Shown piece after piece: positions 56,631-64,000 of a DNA stretch of 64,000 bases (the stretch's first letter is position 1; every line of letters starts with the position of its first letter). Made by a program: the position numbers and the translations under genes. This DNA comes from Halalkalibacter akibai JCM 9157 (GTDB taxonomy: Bacteria; Bacillota; Bacilli; Bacillales; Bacillaceae_D): NCBI RefSeq assembly GCF_000513135.1, contig NZ_BAUV01000006.1:62001-126000 (forward strand), written 5' to 3'. The notes beneath the pieces were generated by a model that was not told the origin of the DNA, did not search any database, and was given only the letters and a program-made list of their open reading frames with translations.

Positions 56631-57311
56631 TTAATAAAATATAATGACTAAAACTGGTCCGATAATTGAAACGATAACTGCACTTATTGTCATAGCAATT
56701 GAGCTAGCAGCTCCTTGACTTTCACTATTCTCTAACACCTTTGCCGTTCCAATCGCGTGTGACGCACAACCAATTCCAATTGCTTTTCCAATCTCATTTT
56801 TAATTTTAAACCACTTATAAACATATGGTGATAGAACAGCTCCCCCAATTCCCGCAACCATTACAAATACAGCTGCTAAAGGTGGAATACCTCCTATTGC
56901 CAATGCGACATCCATAGCAACTGGAGTCGTTACAGATTTTGGTATCAGCGAAAAGATGAGCTCTTTATCTATACCAAGCATCATAGCTAATAGCAAGCCG
57001 CTCAACATTCCAACCATCGCACCAACACTAACACTAATTATAATAGAATATAAATGCTCTTTTAACATCTTCATTTGTCGATAAAGAGGATAAGCTAACG
57101 CTACTACAGCAGGACCTAGTAATAACTCTATCCAACGACCACCGCTATAATACGTTTCGTAAGGGATTCCTGCTAGAACAAGTATAATGACCATACAAAA
57201 AGTTGAGACAAGAATCGGCAAAGTAAAAGGAAACGGAAAACGTTCATAAAGCTTTTTTGCACCTAAATACATTAATATTGTCAGTAAAATAAAACCCAAA
57301 ACATTAATCAT
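56631..57311 (-). CDS. lrgB: LrgB/CidB family membrane protein
   Basis: A 226-residue integral membrane protein with about seven hydrophobic segments. VTTPVAMDVALAIGG and GIGCASHAIGTAKVLE are family signatures. With LrgA it belongs to the holin/antiholin-like class associated with autolysis and, in Bacillus relatives, with pyruvate or metabolite transport. It overlaps lrgA by 4 bases (ATGA). Whether the pair is Lrg- or Cid-like in function cannot be told from sequence. Confidence 0.88.
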   Translation of the reverse strand: MINVLGFILLTILMYLGAKKLYERFPFPFTLPILVSTFCMVIILVLAGIPYETYYSGGRWIELLLGPAVVALAYPLYRQMKMLKEHLYSIIISVSVGAMVGMLSGLLLAMMLGIDKELIFSLIPKSVTTPVAMDVALAIGGIPPLAAVFVMVAGIGGAVLSPYVYKWFKIKNEIGKAIGIGCASHAIGTAKVLENSESQGAASSIAMTISAVIVSIIGPVLVIIFY

Positions 57312-57679
57312 TGTTTATTTTGTTCCTCTTTTCTCTTCACTAATTTTTCTCCAATATAACCTGTTACTACCATTACCATAATTGTACTTATAAGAGAAAT
57401 GAAGATTAATAGAATTCCTTTACCAGCAAAAAGATCAAGATACAGCAGTATGCCTACTGTTACCGGTAAAAATAAAAGAGGCAAATGTTTTATTAGAAAA
57501 GTTGATCCAGCATCCACAAACCGAACTGGAATGATTTTGAAATTTAAAGCTAGAAATAAAAGCAGCATGCCAATCATGCTGCCAGGTACCGATAAGGAGA
57601 GAAATTTCTGAATCCAAACCCCAACTAAGTAAAAGCCGGTTAATATAGCAATCTGATAAAGTAATATTAAAAATTTCAT
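57308..57679 (-). CDS. lrgA: LrgA/CidA family holin-like protein
   Basis: A 123-residue membrane protein with four hydrophobic segments and the family block LSVPGSMIGMLLLFLAL, followed by LPLLFLPVTVGILLY. ATG 57679 is chosen because it overlaps the stop of the upstream thpR by 4 bases and has GGAG upstream; the longer frame encodes unrelated residues. It is translationally coupled to lrgB at its other end as well. Confidence 0.87.
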   Translation of the reverse strand: MKFLILLYQIAILTGFYLVGVWIQKFLSLSVPGSMIGMLLLFLALNFKIIPVRFVDAGSTFLIKHLPLLFLPVTVGILLYLDLFAGKGILLIFISLISTIMVMVVTGYIGEKLVKRKEEQNKQ

Positions 57680-58230
57680 TCTCGATCTCCAGTTAATGAA
57701 AAAGAGTAAATCTCCTTGTATTTTGGTTCTTCTGTTAAGACGCTTTTGTAAAGAATTATGTTTTCTACTTTCCATTCAAGTTGCAAGGTATTGCCACTGT
57801 TCCCTTCCTCATTGTAGCTATCTAAGCCAACCCATTTTCTTGCAAGGGTAATATGAGGCGAGAACGGCCTTTTTTCTAAAACGAATCCTGCTTCTTCACA
57901 AAGCTCATAAACTTTGTTTCTAAGGTCGTGTAGCTTTGGTTGATCTTTAACTCCCATCCAAAAAATTCTCGGTTCAGTTTTCTTTCCGTAAGTTCCTAAA
58001 GAAGATAATTGCAAGGAGAATGGATGCATGTCTGATAATATTTTTTGTCCATTTTGATTGATGTATTCAAGCTGCTCGTTTGTACAAGCTCCCAGAAAAA
58101 CAAGTGTTAAATGAAGGTCTTCCTCATGAACCCAACGCTTGAAAGGATAAGATTCTTTCTTAAAGGTTTTTTTCAGTTCTTTTTTTATTTCAGTAGGTAG
58201 GGGAACTGCTATAAAATAATGAGATTGCAT
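57676..58230 (-). CDS. thpR: RNA 2',3'-cyclic phosphodiesterase (2H family, YtlP)
   Basis: A 184-residue 2H phosphoesterase. The two catalytic HxT/S motifs are visible: HLTLVFLG near residue 42 and HITLARKW near 132. Family members open 2',3'-cyclic phosphates on RNA. The start at 58230 (MQSHYFIAVPLP) has GAGGAAGG upstream. It overlaps lrgA by 4 bases, so an RNA-end enzyme is coupled to a holin-like pair; this linkage is unexplained. Confidence 0.87.
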   Translation of the reverse strand: MQSHYFIAVPLPTEIKKELKKTFKKESYPFKRWVHEEDLHLTLVFLGACTNEQLEYINQNGQKILSDMHPFSLQLSSLGTYGKKTEPRIFWMGVKDQPKLHDLRNKVYELCEEAGFVLEKRPFSPHITLARKWVGLDSYNEEGNSGNTLQLEWKVENIILYKSVLTEEPKYKEIYSFSLTGDRE

Positions 58231-58326
58231 TCCAAACACCTTCCTCAAAGTTTCTCTTTGTATGTTGTACTATTGTTAGTTGGTTTAGTCAATATCGTTA
58301 TGTTAAGTTCCCTTCTAATTAGAATA

Positions 58327-58356
58327 AAGAGCGCCGGAATGTACCAATGCGCTCTT
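58327..58356 (-). terminator. pepV terminator
   Basis: AAGAGCGC/GCGCTCTT stem with a loop of about 14 nt, followed by a short A/T-rich tract, 37 bp past the pepV stop on the minus strand. Confidence 0.6.
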
Positions 58357-58392
58357 CATAATAAGATAAGTAAAATTTAATTAAACGTTTGA

Positions 58393-59805
58393 TTAAGCAT
58401 CCTTTGCTAATTCATAAATGGCCTCTGCATATAAAGCAGTCATGCGAAACAAATCATCAATGTCAATAAATTCATTTTTTTTATGAGCCACATCTTCACG
58501 TCCAGGAAACATTGGACCAAATGCTACCCCTGTTGAAAGCGATCTGGCATAAGTTCCACCACCGATTGCAAGTAATGTCGGTTCTTCTCCGGTTTGTCTC
58601 TTATAAACAGATTGTAGTGTCTGTATAAGTGGGTGTTCTTTTTCTACATAATTCGGTTCCATATGATCATGAATAGTGAAGATAGCCTGTTGTTCTAAAG
58701 CTTTCTTGTTTAATCGGTTAAAACAATCGTCAAAAGAAGCAGTTACCGGGTAACGGATGTTTAACCCTACCTGCGCTTCTCCCTTGTCTTTAAATTGCAT
58801 TAACCCTAAATTAACGGTTAACGGTCCTGAAACGTCATCTGATAGAGCAATTCCAAGTGTGTTTCCTTGTTGGTCACTATGTTCGACAATAAAATTTAAA
58901 AAGGCATTAGCCGAATTTTGAAAAACGAATTGAGTCAAAAACTTAGTTAAATACACACCCGCATTTAAGCCGTTTTCAGGAGTAGAACCATGCGCCGCCA
59001 CTCCCTCATAAATAAGATGTAACAAGTCACCCGTTTGTTCAACTTGACCATTGTGTTGATTTTTTTGCAGATACAGGTTGAATTTAGTTGCCATTTCAAC
59101 TAACTGTTTTTCTTCTCCATTTATGGAAACAACAGCTTTGTCAGGCACCATATTAAAACGCTCCCCAGATTGAAAACTAATCAACGTCAACTCAGAATAA
59201 TCATTTTCCTCATGATTATTCCAGTTAAATGACACATCTGTAATGCCCTTTTCCGCATGAATAATAGGGAAATCTGCATCTGGAGCAAAACCTAGTGTCG
59301 GCATTTCTTCATGCTTAAAATAGTGCTCAACACATCGCCAATTACTCTCTTCATCTGTTCCTAGAATCATTCGAACTCTTTTATGTAGCGGTAACTGTAA
59401 TTCTTTCACAATCTCCATAGCCCAAAAAGCAGCCATCGTTGGTCCCTTGTTATCAATAGCGCCACGAGCAAATATTTTATTTTCTCGAATCTCGGCCGCA
59501 AACGGAGCGGAAACCCAACCATCGCCTGTAGGAACAACATCAATATGACATAAGATCCCTACACTTTCTGCGCCCTCTCCCATTTCAACTACTCCAGCAT
59601 ACCCATCAATATTTTTTACATAAAATTGATGTTCTTTTCCTTTATTTAACATGTGCAAAAGTGCTTTGGAAATACCTGCCCCAAAAGGTTGGGTTTCAGT
59701 TGCTGTCGTTTCGTCTAAAACACTGTTAATACGCAGAAATTCCTGTGTATCTTGGATGATATGCTGTTTTCTTTTCTCTACTTCTTGAAGCCAATTGACG
59801 TTCAC
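58393..59805 (-). CDS. pepV: M20 family dipeptidase PepV (YtjP)
   Basis: Zn-dependent dipeptidase of broad specificity. The product is 470 residues from GTG 59805 (MNVNWLQEVEKRK) with GAGGTGAT upstream; the upstream part of the open frame shows no family likeness. Metal ligands are in CHIDVVPTGDGW and ARGAIDNKGP, with GTDEESNW for the general base and GGGTYAR near the C-terminus. A dimerisation (lid) domain occupies about 190-370. It matches B. subtilis YtjP in size and position before ytzE. Confidence 0.92.
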   Translation of the reverse strand: MNVNWLQEVEKRKQHIIQDTQEFLRINSVLDETTATETQPFGAGISKALLHMLNKGKEHQFYVKNIDGYAGVVEMGEGAESVGILCHIDVVPTGDGWVSAPFAAEIRENKIFARGAIDNKGPTMAAFWAMEIVKELQLPLHKRVRMILGTDEESNWRCVEHYFKHEEMPTLGFAPDADFPIIHAEKGITDVSFNWNNHEENDYSELTLISFQSGERFNMVPDKAVVSINGEEKQLVEMATKFNLYLQKNQHNGQVEQTGDLLHLIYEGVAAHGSTPENGLNAGVYLTKFLTQFVFQNSANAFLNFIVEHSDQQGNTLGIALSDDVSGPLTVNLGLMQFKDKGEAQVGLNIRYPVTASFDDCFNRLNKKALEQQAIFTIHDHMEPNYVEKEHPLIQTLQSVYKRQTGEEPTLLAIGGGTYARSLSTGVAFGPMFPGREDVAHKKNEFIDIDDLFRMTALYAEAIYELAKDA

Positions 59806-60092
59806 TACTTCATCACCTCTACCATAATTACGGAATATAATCATACAAGTATTTTGCATCAAAGAGTAAATTAATGTAAAATGTAGACAATAAGAAAAGA
59901 CCAACTCACTTGTCTAATACAACATTACCTTTCAGCTTCACGAAAAGCAATAAAGGCAGAAGAGAAGCTTCTCTTATTTATCTTTACTTTTCAGAACATT
60001 CTCACTGTATTTGTAATGTTCATGCATGTTTTATCATGACATTACATAGTATCTAGTAACTAAAGTCATGATTCTGAATAAGGAGTGGTTAT

Positions 60093-60311
60093 TTGAAAAC
60101 TTCAACTGATCGTATGCTGACTCGTATTAAGTCTATCTACCTTTACATTAAACAAAGGGGGACCGTCACAACGAATGAACTAGTTGAAGAATTCGGCATC
60201 ACCCAACGGACGATTCAACGCGATTTAAATGTGCTAGAGTATAATAATCTCGTTGAAAGCCCTTCTCGGGGCAAGTGGAATGCAACAAATAAGAAAACAA
60301 AAGTATCTTAA
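60093..60311 (+). CDS. ytzE: DeoR-type winged-helix regulator YtzE
   Basis: A 72-residue protein consisting of just the DeoR helix-turn-helix: RIKSIYLYIKQRGTVTTNEL, then EFGITQRTIQRDLNVLE and a wing. It lacks any effector domain. The TTG start at 60093 has AAGGAGTGG upstream. It is divergent from pepV across 287 bp with no other gene. Its target is unknown; the size and location equal B. subtilis YtzE. Confidence 0.87.
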   Translation: MKTSTDRMLTRIKSIYLYIKQRGTVTTNELVEEFGITQRTIQRDLNVLEYNNLVESPSRGKWNATNKKTKVS

Positions 60312-60326
60312 TATGAAATGAGAAAG

Positions 60327-60372
60327 AAAAGGCTGATTCGATTGTCCAAGACACCCGAAACGCCTTTTTTTC
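60327..60372 (+). terminator. ytzE terminator (imperfect)
   Basis: AGGC and TTCG on the left pair with CGAA and GCCT on the right, with a bulge and a 15-base loop, then T7. Confidence 0.55.
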
Positions 60373-60383
60373 TTATTAACTAT

Positions 60384-61103
60384 TTACGCTTTCTGTTTCC
60401 CAAGTAAGATCTCTACTTCTTCGTCGGTTAACTCCCTATACGTTCCAAGTTCAAGTTCGGAATCAAGCTCTAAATCCCCTATTTTTAACCGCTTTAAAGT
60501 TGTCACTTTTTTTCCCACTGCTTCAAACATTCGTTTTACTTGGTGATACTTTCCTTCCGTTATCGTTAGTTCAATCTTTGACTCAGCCCCTTGTTCAAGC
60601 ACAACTAACTGTCCTGGCTTCGTCTCATAACCATCTTCTAACGTAACCCCTTGTTCAAAAAGCTTCACATCCTCTTCTGTTACTCTCCCTCTAATCGTTG
60701 CATAATACGTTTTAGGAACATGTCTCTTTGGTGACATAAGTGCATGTGAAAATTGCCCATCGTTTGTAATTAGTAAAAATCCTTCTGTATCCTTGTCTAA
60801 ACGTCCCACTGGGAATGGTTCATACATCGCGTGCTCATAAAGAAGTAGATCTATAACTGTCTCATGTTCATCATCTTCTGTAGCTGAGATGACCCCCTGT
60901 GGTTTGTTCATCATCAAATAGATATAAGGTTTATACTTAACTTCTTCACCGAAAACCGTAACTAAGTCTTTTTCGGGATCTACATGAACCTTCCCTTCTT
61001 TTACGACTTCCCCATTAACATGTACACTACCTGATTTCATTAATTTTTTTACATCTTTTCTTGTACCAAAGCCCATATTGGCTAATAACTTATCCATCCT
61101 CAT
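60384..61103 (-). CDS. rsuA: 16S rRNA pseudouridine(516) synthase RsuA family
   Basis: Isomerises a uridine of 16S rRNA. The 239-residue protein has an N-terminal S4 domain (1-60, MRMDKLLANMGFGTRKDVKKL split by family-typical residues) and a synthase domain with catalytic Asp103 in GRLDKDTEG. KTYYATIRG and YHQVKRMF further on are family blocks. Its start overlaps the end of the upstream gene by 14 bp, so the two are co-transcribed. Confidence 0.92.
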   Translation of the reverse strand: MRMDKLLANMGFGTRKDVKKLMKSGSVHVNGEVVKEGKVHVDPEKDLVTVFGEEVKYKPYIYLMMNKPQGVISATEDDEHETVIDLLLYEHAMYEPFPVGRLDKDTEGFLLITNDGQFSHALMSPKRHVPKTYYATIRGRVTEEDVKLFEQGVTLEDGYETKPGQLVVLEQGAESKIELTITEGKYHQVKRMFEAVGKKVTTLKRLKIGDLELDSELELGTYRELTDEEVEILLGKQKA

Positions 61104-61779
61104 TTAACTTTTCACCCTTCTGTTCTAATTGCTGAGCTATTTTTTTAGCAAACCCACCTAAGTCCTGATTTTGATAAGCTTTTATGACTCCTTGAACGGT
61201 TTGACTCAAGGTATGCTCTGCAATTTTCGGAGAAATTGCATTTCTCTCTAGTTTTTCTTTTAATTGATAAACCATTTTTATTGCTGCTTCTGTTCCTAGT
61301 TAATTAGCCAGTAAAACATCAGCTTCTGAACCAATCTCTATATTCATCGTTGGAAACAAATTTTCTATTTTGCCCAAATCTTCTTTATACTGTTCCCCTA
61401 ACACAAATAAACCGCTTTTTTCTTTTTTCACAACCATTGCGTGACCTGCGAGCTTTAACGGAACCACTTTTTTATTACCGACCATAAGCTGAACATCTTC
61501 TTCTTTAAAAGCTGTAGCCATGTGATAAAACGTCACATTATGATCAAATAGATTTTTGTGCTTTAAGATAAAACCTTCATAACCATCTGGAGGAAGACAT
61601 AAAAACACATCTTTTATTAAGGAAAAGTGTTGTTCATTTGCTTTTTTAACATTTGGAAAATCAGCTAACAAATAATCAACCGTTTTTGGATTTCGACCAT
61701 AAAGATAGGTTTCTTTATCTTCTCTCATTACTGTCAACAACATACTTGCAAGGCGACCTGAACCAACAACTAATCTCAT
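61090..61779 (-). pseudogene. NAD(P)-binding-like protein with an in-frame stop at 61300-61302
   Basis: The gene opens at ATG 61779 (MRLVVGSGRLASML, a Rossmann GxGxxA-like start) behind AAAGGAGG and runs to a TAA at 61302-61300 after SEADVLLAN. The same frame continues without another stop as LGTEAAIKMVYQLKEKLER through GGFAKKIAQQLEQ to 61090. So a single ~229-residue protein is interrupted by one TAA, most simply a CAA-to-TAA change. Unlike the indels elsewhere, this is a substitution. The C-terminal part overlaps rsuA by 14 bp. The exact function of the family, which resembles pyrroline-carboxylate-reductase-like N-domains, is unknown. Confidence 0.7.
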
Positions 61780-61893
61780 CATAATCCTCCTTTGAGAGCT
61801 GTTAATTGAATTTGTTCGCATGAAACTTCTACCTTTGTCTTTGTTCTAGATCGTTACCAATGCTACGCTCGTGACATGTTTTAAAGGAAAAAA

Positions 61894-62014
61894 AGCTGTT
61901 TTCGTAAGGGTTGTTGCTATAATTAACTTTGCTCTCTTAGTGGAATGGAGCGGAATGCAACGAACATACTGAGACGTGTAACCCATAAAAACACCAACGT
62001 ATGAGAAAATAGCT
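61894..62014. repeat. Family A repeat copy A7, internally deleted
   Basis: Both outer flanks are present (AGCTGTTTTCGTAAGGG at 61894 and, inverse, GAGAAAATAGCT at about 62003), but the palindromic core is reduced to TGGAATGGAGCGGAATGC and AACGAACAT. The joint fits deletion between the GGAGCG repeats found at the two core ends of full copies. Confidence 0.7.
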
Positions 62015-62053
62015 TAGAAAAGCCCTTCTCACTTTGGCTGTGCGTCTAACGTT

Positions 62054-62178
62054 GCAATGGCTCCGCTCGCCACTCGCAGTCTATGAGAAAAGCACTCATA
62101 GACTGCTTAAAAGCTTGTGGCGGCTTCGCTCATTGCTGAGTTTATAGAAAAAGGAAGGGCACCTTTTTCTATAAACTC
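62054..62178. repeat. Family B element B4
   Basis: Hairpin 2: outer arms GCAATGGCTCCGCTCGCCAC and GTGGCGGCTTCGCTCATTGC, with a perfect 12-bp inner stem GCAGTCTATGAG/CTCATAGACTGC. Hairpin 1: a perfect 17-bp stem GAGTTTATAGAAAAAGG/CCTTTTTCTATAAACTC (62138-62154 with 62162-62178). It lies just past the end of rodA; the gap 61780-62211 holds this, A7 and a terminator. Confidence 0.82.
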
Positions 62179-62212
62179 TAAAAAGAGTTGCTAATCATAA
62201 GATTATCAACTC
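62179..62212 (-). terminator. rodA terminator
   Basis: AGAGTTG/CAACTCT and TAATC/GATTA pair around one mismatch; T5 follows on the minus strand. It touches the rodA stop codon. Confidence 0.7.
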
Positions 62213-63396
62213 TACATACTGTTTTCTTCGGTCTCAAACATATAATGCTTCGTCCTTATGTTTACGTTCATTACTATCCCCATTGCTATCATGTTGGTTA
62301 ATAGCGCACTTCCTCCGTAGCTAATAAATGGAAGGGCTAAGCCGGTTATTGGCATTAATCCAATTGTCATAGCTACATTTTGAAATACTTGAAACACTAA
62401 TAGCCCAATTACTCCAGACACTAAGTATGTTCCAAATAAATTATTACAAGTTAACGCAATAATAACCATTCGGTAAAACAAGAGAAAATAAGTAACAATT
62501 AAAATGGTGGCACCTAGAAATCCAAATTCCTCACCAATTACGGTGAAAATAAAATCGGTGTGAATTTCAGGAATTCGGTCACTTTGCGTTTGGACTCCTT
62601 GCATATATCCACTACCATACAATTGCCCAGAACCAATCCCTCTCATCGCATTCACTAATTGATAACCATATGTTCCTTGATGTTCATAGGGATCTAACCA
62701 ACCATAAATTCGATCAAGCTGATGCGAAGCGATAAATTTTGTGAATAACTCAAAATTATGATTATGAAGATAAACAAGAGAAAGAATTCCTCCAACAGCT
62801 CCTAACCCTAAAACGAGTAAGATTCTCCAAGCTACACCCGACATTAACAGCATCGTCGCCATAATACTAGCTATAACTAGTGCGGTTCCGAGATCTGGCT
62901 GCTTCAAAATTAAGAAAAAGGGAGGTAAACCAATAGCAAAGACTTTTGCGACAATTATTAAATCAGATTGTAAGTCTTTTGCCCCTCGGTTAACTGTTAC
63001 TCGGTACAGCATATGAGCTAAGGCAAGGATTAAGAATATCTTCATAAATTCCGAAGGCTGTATTTCTGCTGGCCCTATGTCTAGCCAGCGCTGAGAACCA
63101 TTTCGAAAAACGCCCAATGGAGAAAAAGCAACAAGCAACAATAGCGTGACGCCAATCCCATAAAGAGGAATCGAGAAATTCTTAAATAAATCGTAATCTA
63201 ACACCATGATACTAACCATGATGACGATACCTACAACGAACCAAATAATTTGTCGTTTTACATAATAAGTGGGGTCATCACTAAAATACTGACCTGACCC
63301 ACTATAGATCGCAAGTAAACTAAAACACATGAGCACAAACAACAGAAAGAGTAATGTGTAATCAATCTGTTGAAAGCCAGTTTTACGTTCTTCCAT
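62212..63396 (-). CDS. rodA: RodA (SEDS-family peptidoglycan glycosyltransferase)
   Basis: Polymerises glycan strands for rod-shape elongation. The 394-residue protein starts MEERKTGFQQIDY at ATG 63396 behind GGAGG. About ten membrane segments are seen. The SEDS signature is present: QPSEFMKI, KQPDLGTALVI, the large loop with QSDRIPEIHTDFIFTVIGEE (catalytic Asp region), and ALPFISYGGSALLTNM. It is closely followed upstream by a second SEDS gene on the same strand. Tandem SEDS genes imply division of labour (elongation, septation or sporulation). Confidence 0.92.
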   Translation of the reverse strand: MEERKTGFQQIDYTLLFLLFVLMCFSLLAIYSGSGQYFSDDPTYYVKRQIIWFVVGIVIMVSIMVLDYDLFKNFSIPLYGIGVTLLLLVAFSPLGVFRNGSQRWLDIGPAEIQPSEFMKIFLILALAHMLYRVTVNRGAKDLQSDLIIVAKVFAIGLPPFFLILKQPDLGTALVIASIMATMLLMSGVAWRILLVLGLGAVGGILSLVYLHNHNFELFTKFIASHQLDRIYGWLDPYEHQGTYGYQLVNAMRGIGSGQLYGSGYMQGVQTQSDRIPEIHTDFIFTVIGEEFGFLGATILIVTYFLLFYRMVIIALTCNNLFGTYLVSGVIGLLVFQVFQNVAMTIGLMPITGLALPFISYGGSALLTNMIAMGIVMNVNIRTKHYMFETEENSM

Positions 63397-63517
63397 TGTA
63401 GCCTCCATCTATTAGAGATGTCATTTTAGCAATTGCAGATAATTAAAGCTTATTATACAACGTATGCTATTGCTTCAAAACAATTATAACATCTAATTAG
63501 AAAACAGCCCTCTGCAT

Positions 63518-64000
63518 TTAAGAAGCGGAAAGCTGCGTTTCTTCCTTGTATTCTTTTTGTCTATTTTGTCTAATGTTATTGCGTGAGATGTTCGCTAATA
63601 TTGCCAGTGAAACAAGTGTGATAAACAGAGAAGATCCACCATTACTTACCAAAGGCAGTGGAATACCTGTAATTGGAAGCATCCCTGTTACGGCTCCGAC
63701 ATTAAAGATAATTTGAATGGCTATCTGAAATACAATCCCAAACGCCAGTAAGCTACCGAAAGGATTTTTACAACGTGTCCCTATCATAACACCTCGAGTA
63801 ATAATAAGTGTATGAGCACCAAGAACGAAAAGCACTCCAAACAACCCTAGCTCTTCCGAAACAACGGCCAGAATAAAGTCCGTGTGTGCCTCCGGTAAAT
63901 AGAATAACTTTTGAACACTTTGACCAAGGCCTGTCCCACTAATTCCACCATGTGCCATGGCAATATATGACTGAATAACGTGAAAACCAGTTCCCGTCGG
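63518..64000 (-). CDS. FtsW/RodA/SpoVE-family protein (partial, N-terminus beyond right edge)
   Basis: The C-terminal ~160 residues of a second SEDS glycosyltransferase. The frame is open to the window end (TGTGFHVIQSYIAMAHGGISG upstream of an internal Met). Motifs: GGISGTGLGQSVQK, LPEAHTDFILAVVSEELG and GIPLPLVSNGGSSL. The GLGxSxQK and LPEAHTDF forms resemble FtsW/SpoVE more than RodA. Whether it is FtsW or SpoVE cannot be decided from this fragment. Confidence 0.85.
   Translation of the reverse strand, partial: PTGTGFHVIQSYIAMAHGGISGTGLGQSVQKLFYLPEAHTDFILAVVSEELGLFGVLFVLGAHTLIITRGVMIGTRCKNPFGSLLAFGIVFQIAIQIIFNVGAVTGMLPITGIPLPLVSNGGSSLFITLVSLAILANISRNNIRQNRQKEYKEETQLSAS

Overview
The window is a 64 kb chromosomal segment of a low-G+C, endospore-forming member of the Bacillaceae. 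The evidence is a B. subtilis-like gene order, an alpha/beta-type SASP gene with a sigma-G promoter, EzrA/RefZ/SftA, a CcpA-MotP-MotS cluster, a tyrosyl T-box and a sigma-B promoter before ytxGH. The sodium-type stator genes and the family resemblances fit an alkaliphilic or halotolerant Bacillus relative; that placement is inference. No rRNA, tRNA, CRISPR array, prophage or transposase gene was seen.

Layout. 0-7 kb: yteJ-like (cut by the edge), sppA, NAD kinase 2, a ytcJ-like amidohydrolase, sspA-like, thiI-iscS. 7-15 kb: ezrA, hisJ, refZ, ytsP (fRMsr), a GAF-GGDEF protein (dgcP), rpsD with promoter and leader. 15-22 kb: a class B sortase beside a FAS1 surface protein, a TyrZ-type tyrosyl-tRNA synthetase behind a T-box, a class A penicillin-binding protein with fibronectin-like and PEPK/GN tails, and small membrane proteins. 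22-28 kb: acetate utilisation (acsA divergent from acuA, then acuB-acuC) and mtnN. 28-35 kb: motS, motP, ccpA, aroA, then an FtsA/PilM-like actin-fold protein with a long tail. 34-48 kb: ytxGH, M29 aminopeptidase, murC, a nicotinate phosphoribosyltransferase, sftA, ytpQ, ytpP, a PfoR/EIIC-like membrane protein, ytoQ, a DUF84 NTPase, ytoP. 48-64 kb: ytzB, ytnP, trmB, ytzH, ytmP, pullulanase, purU, an orphan HicB-like protein, a YtlQ-like protein, a thpR-lrgA-lrgB operon, pepV, ytzE, rsuA, an NAD(P)-binding-like gene with a stop codon, rodA and a second FtsW/RodA gene running off the right edge.

Two dispersed non-coding repeat families are the most unusual content. Family A (seven copies) is an imperfect palindrome, MITE-like, with terminal inverted repeats in the longer copies. 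Family B (four loci, one of them a tandem array) is a two-hairpin element whose stem sequences differ between copies while complementarity is kept. One family B copy sits inside a family A copy and is bounded by an 11-bp direct repeat, as expected from transposition.

A second theme is quality. At least eight genes (ytcJ-like, ezrA, fas1, the PBP, a small membrane protein, ytoP, trmB, pfoR-like) are each broken by a net single-base indel, mostly at short homopolymers. Correcting one base restores a full-length product each time. Because ezrA, trmB and others are conserved housekeeping genes, residual long-read consensus error is the simplest explanation, and these genes should not be taken as dead without re-sequencing.
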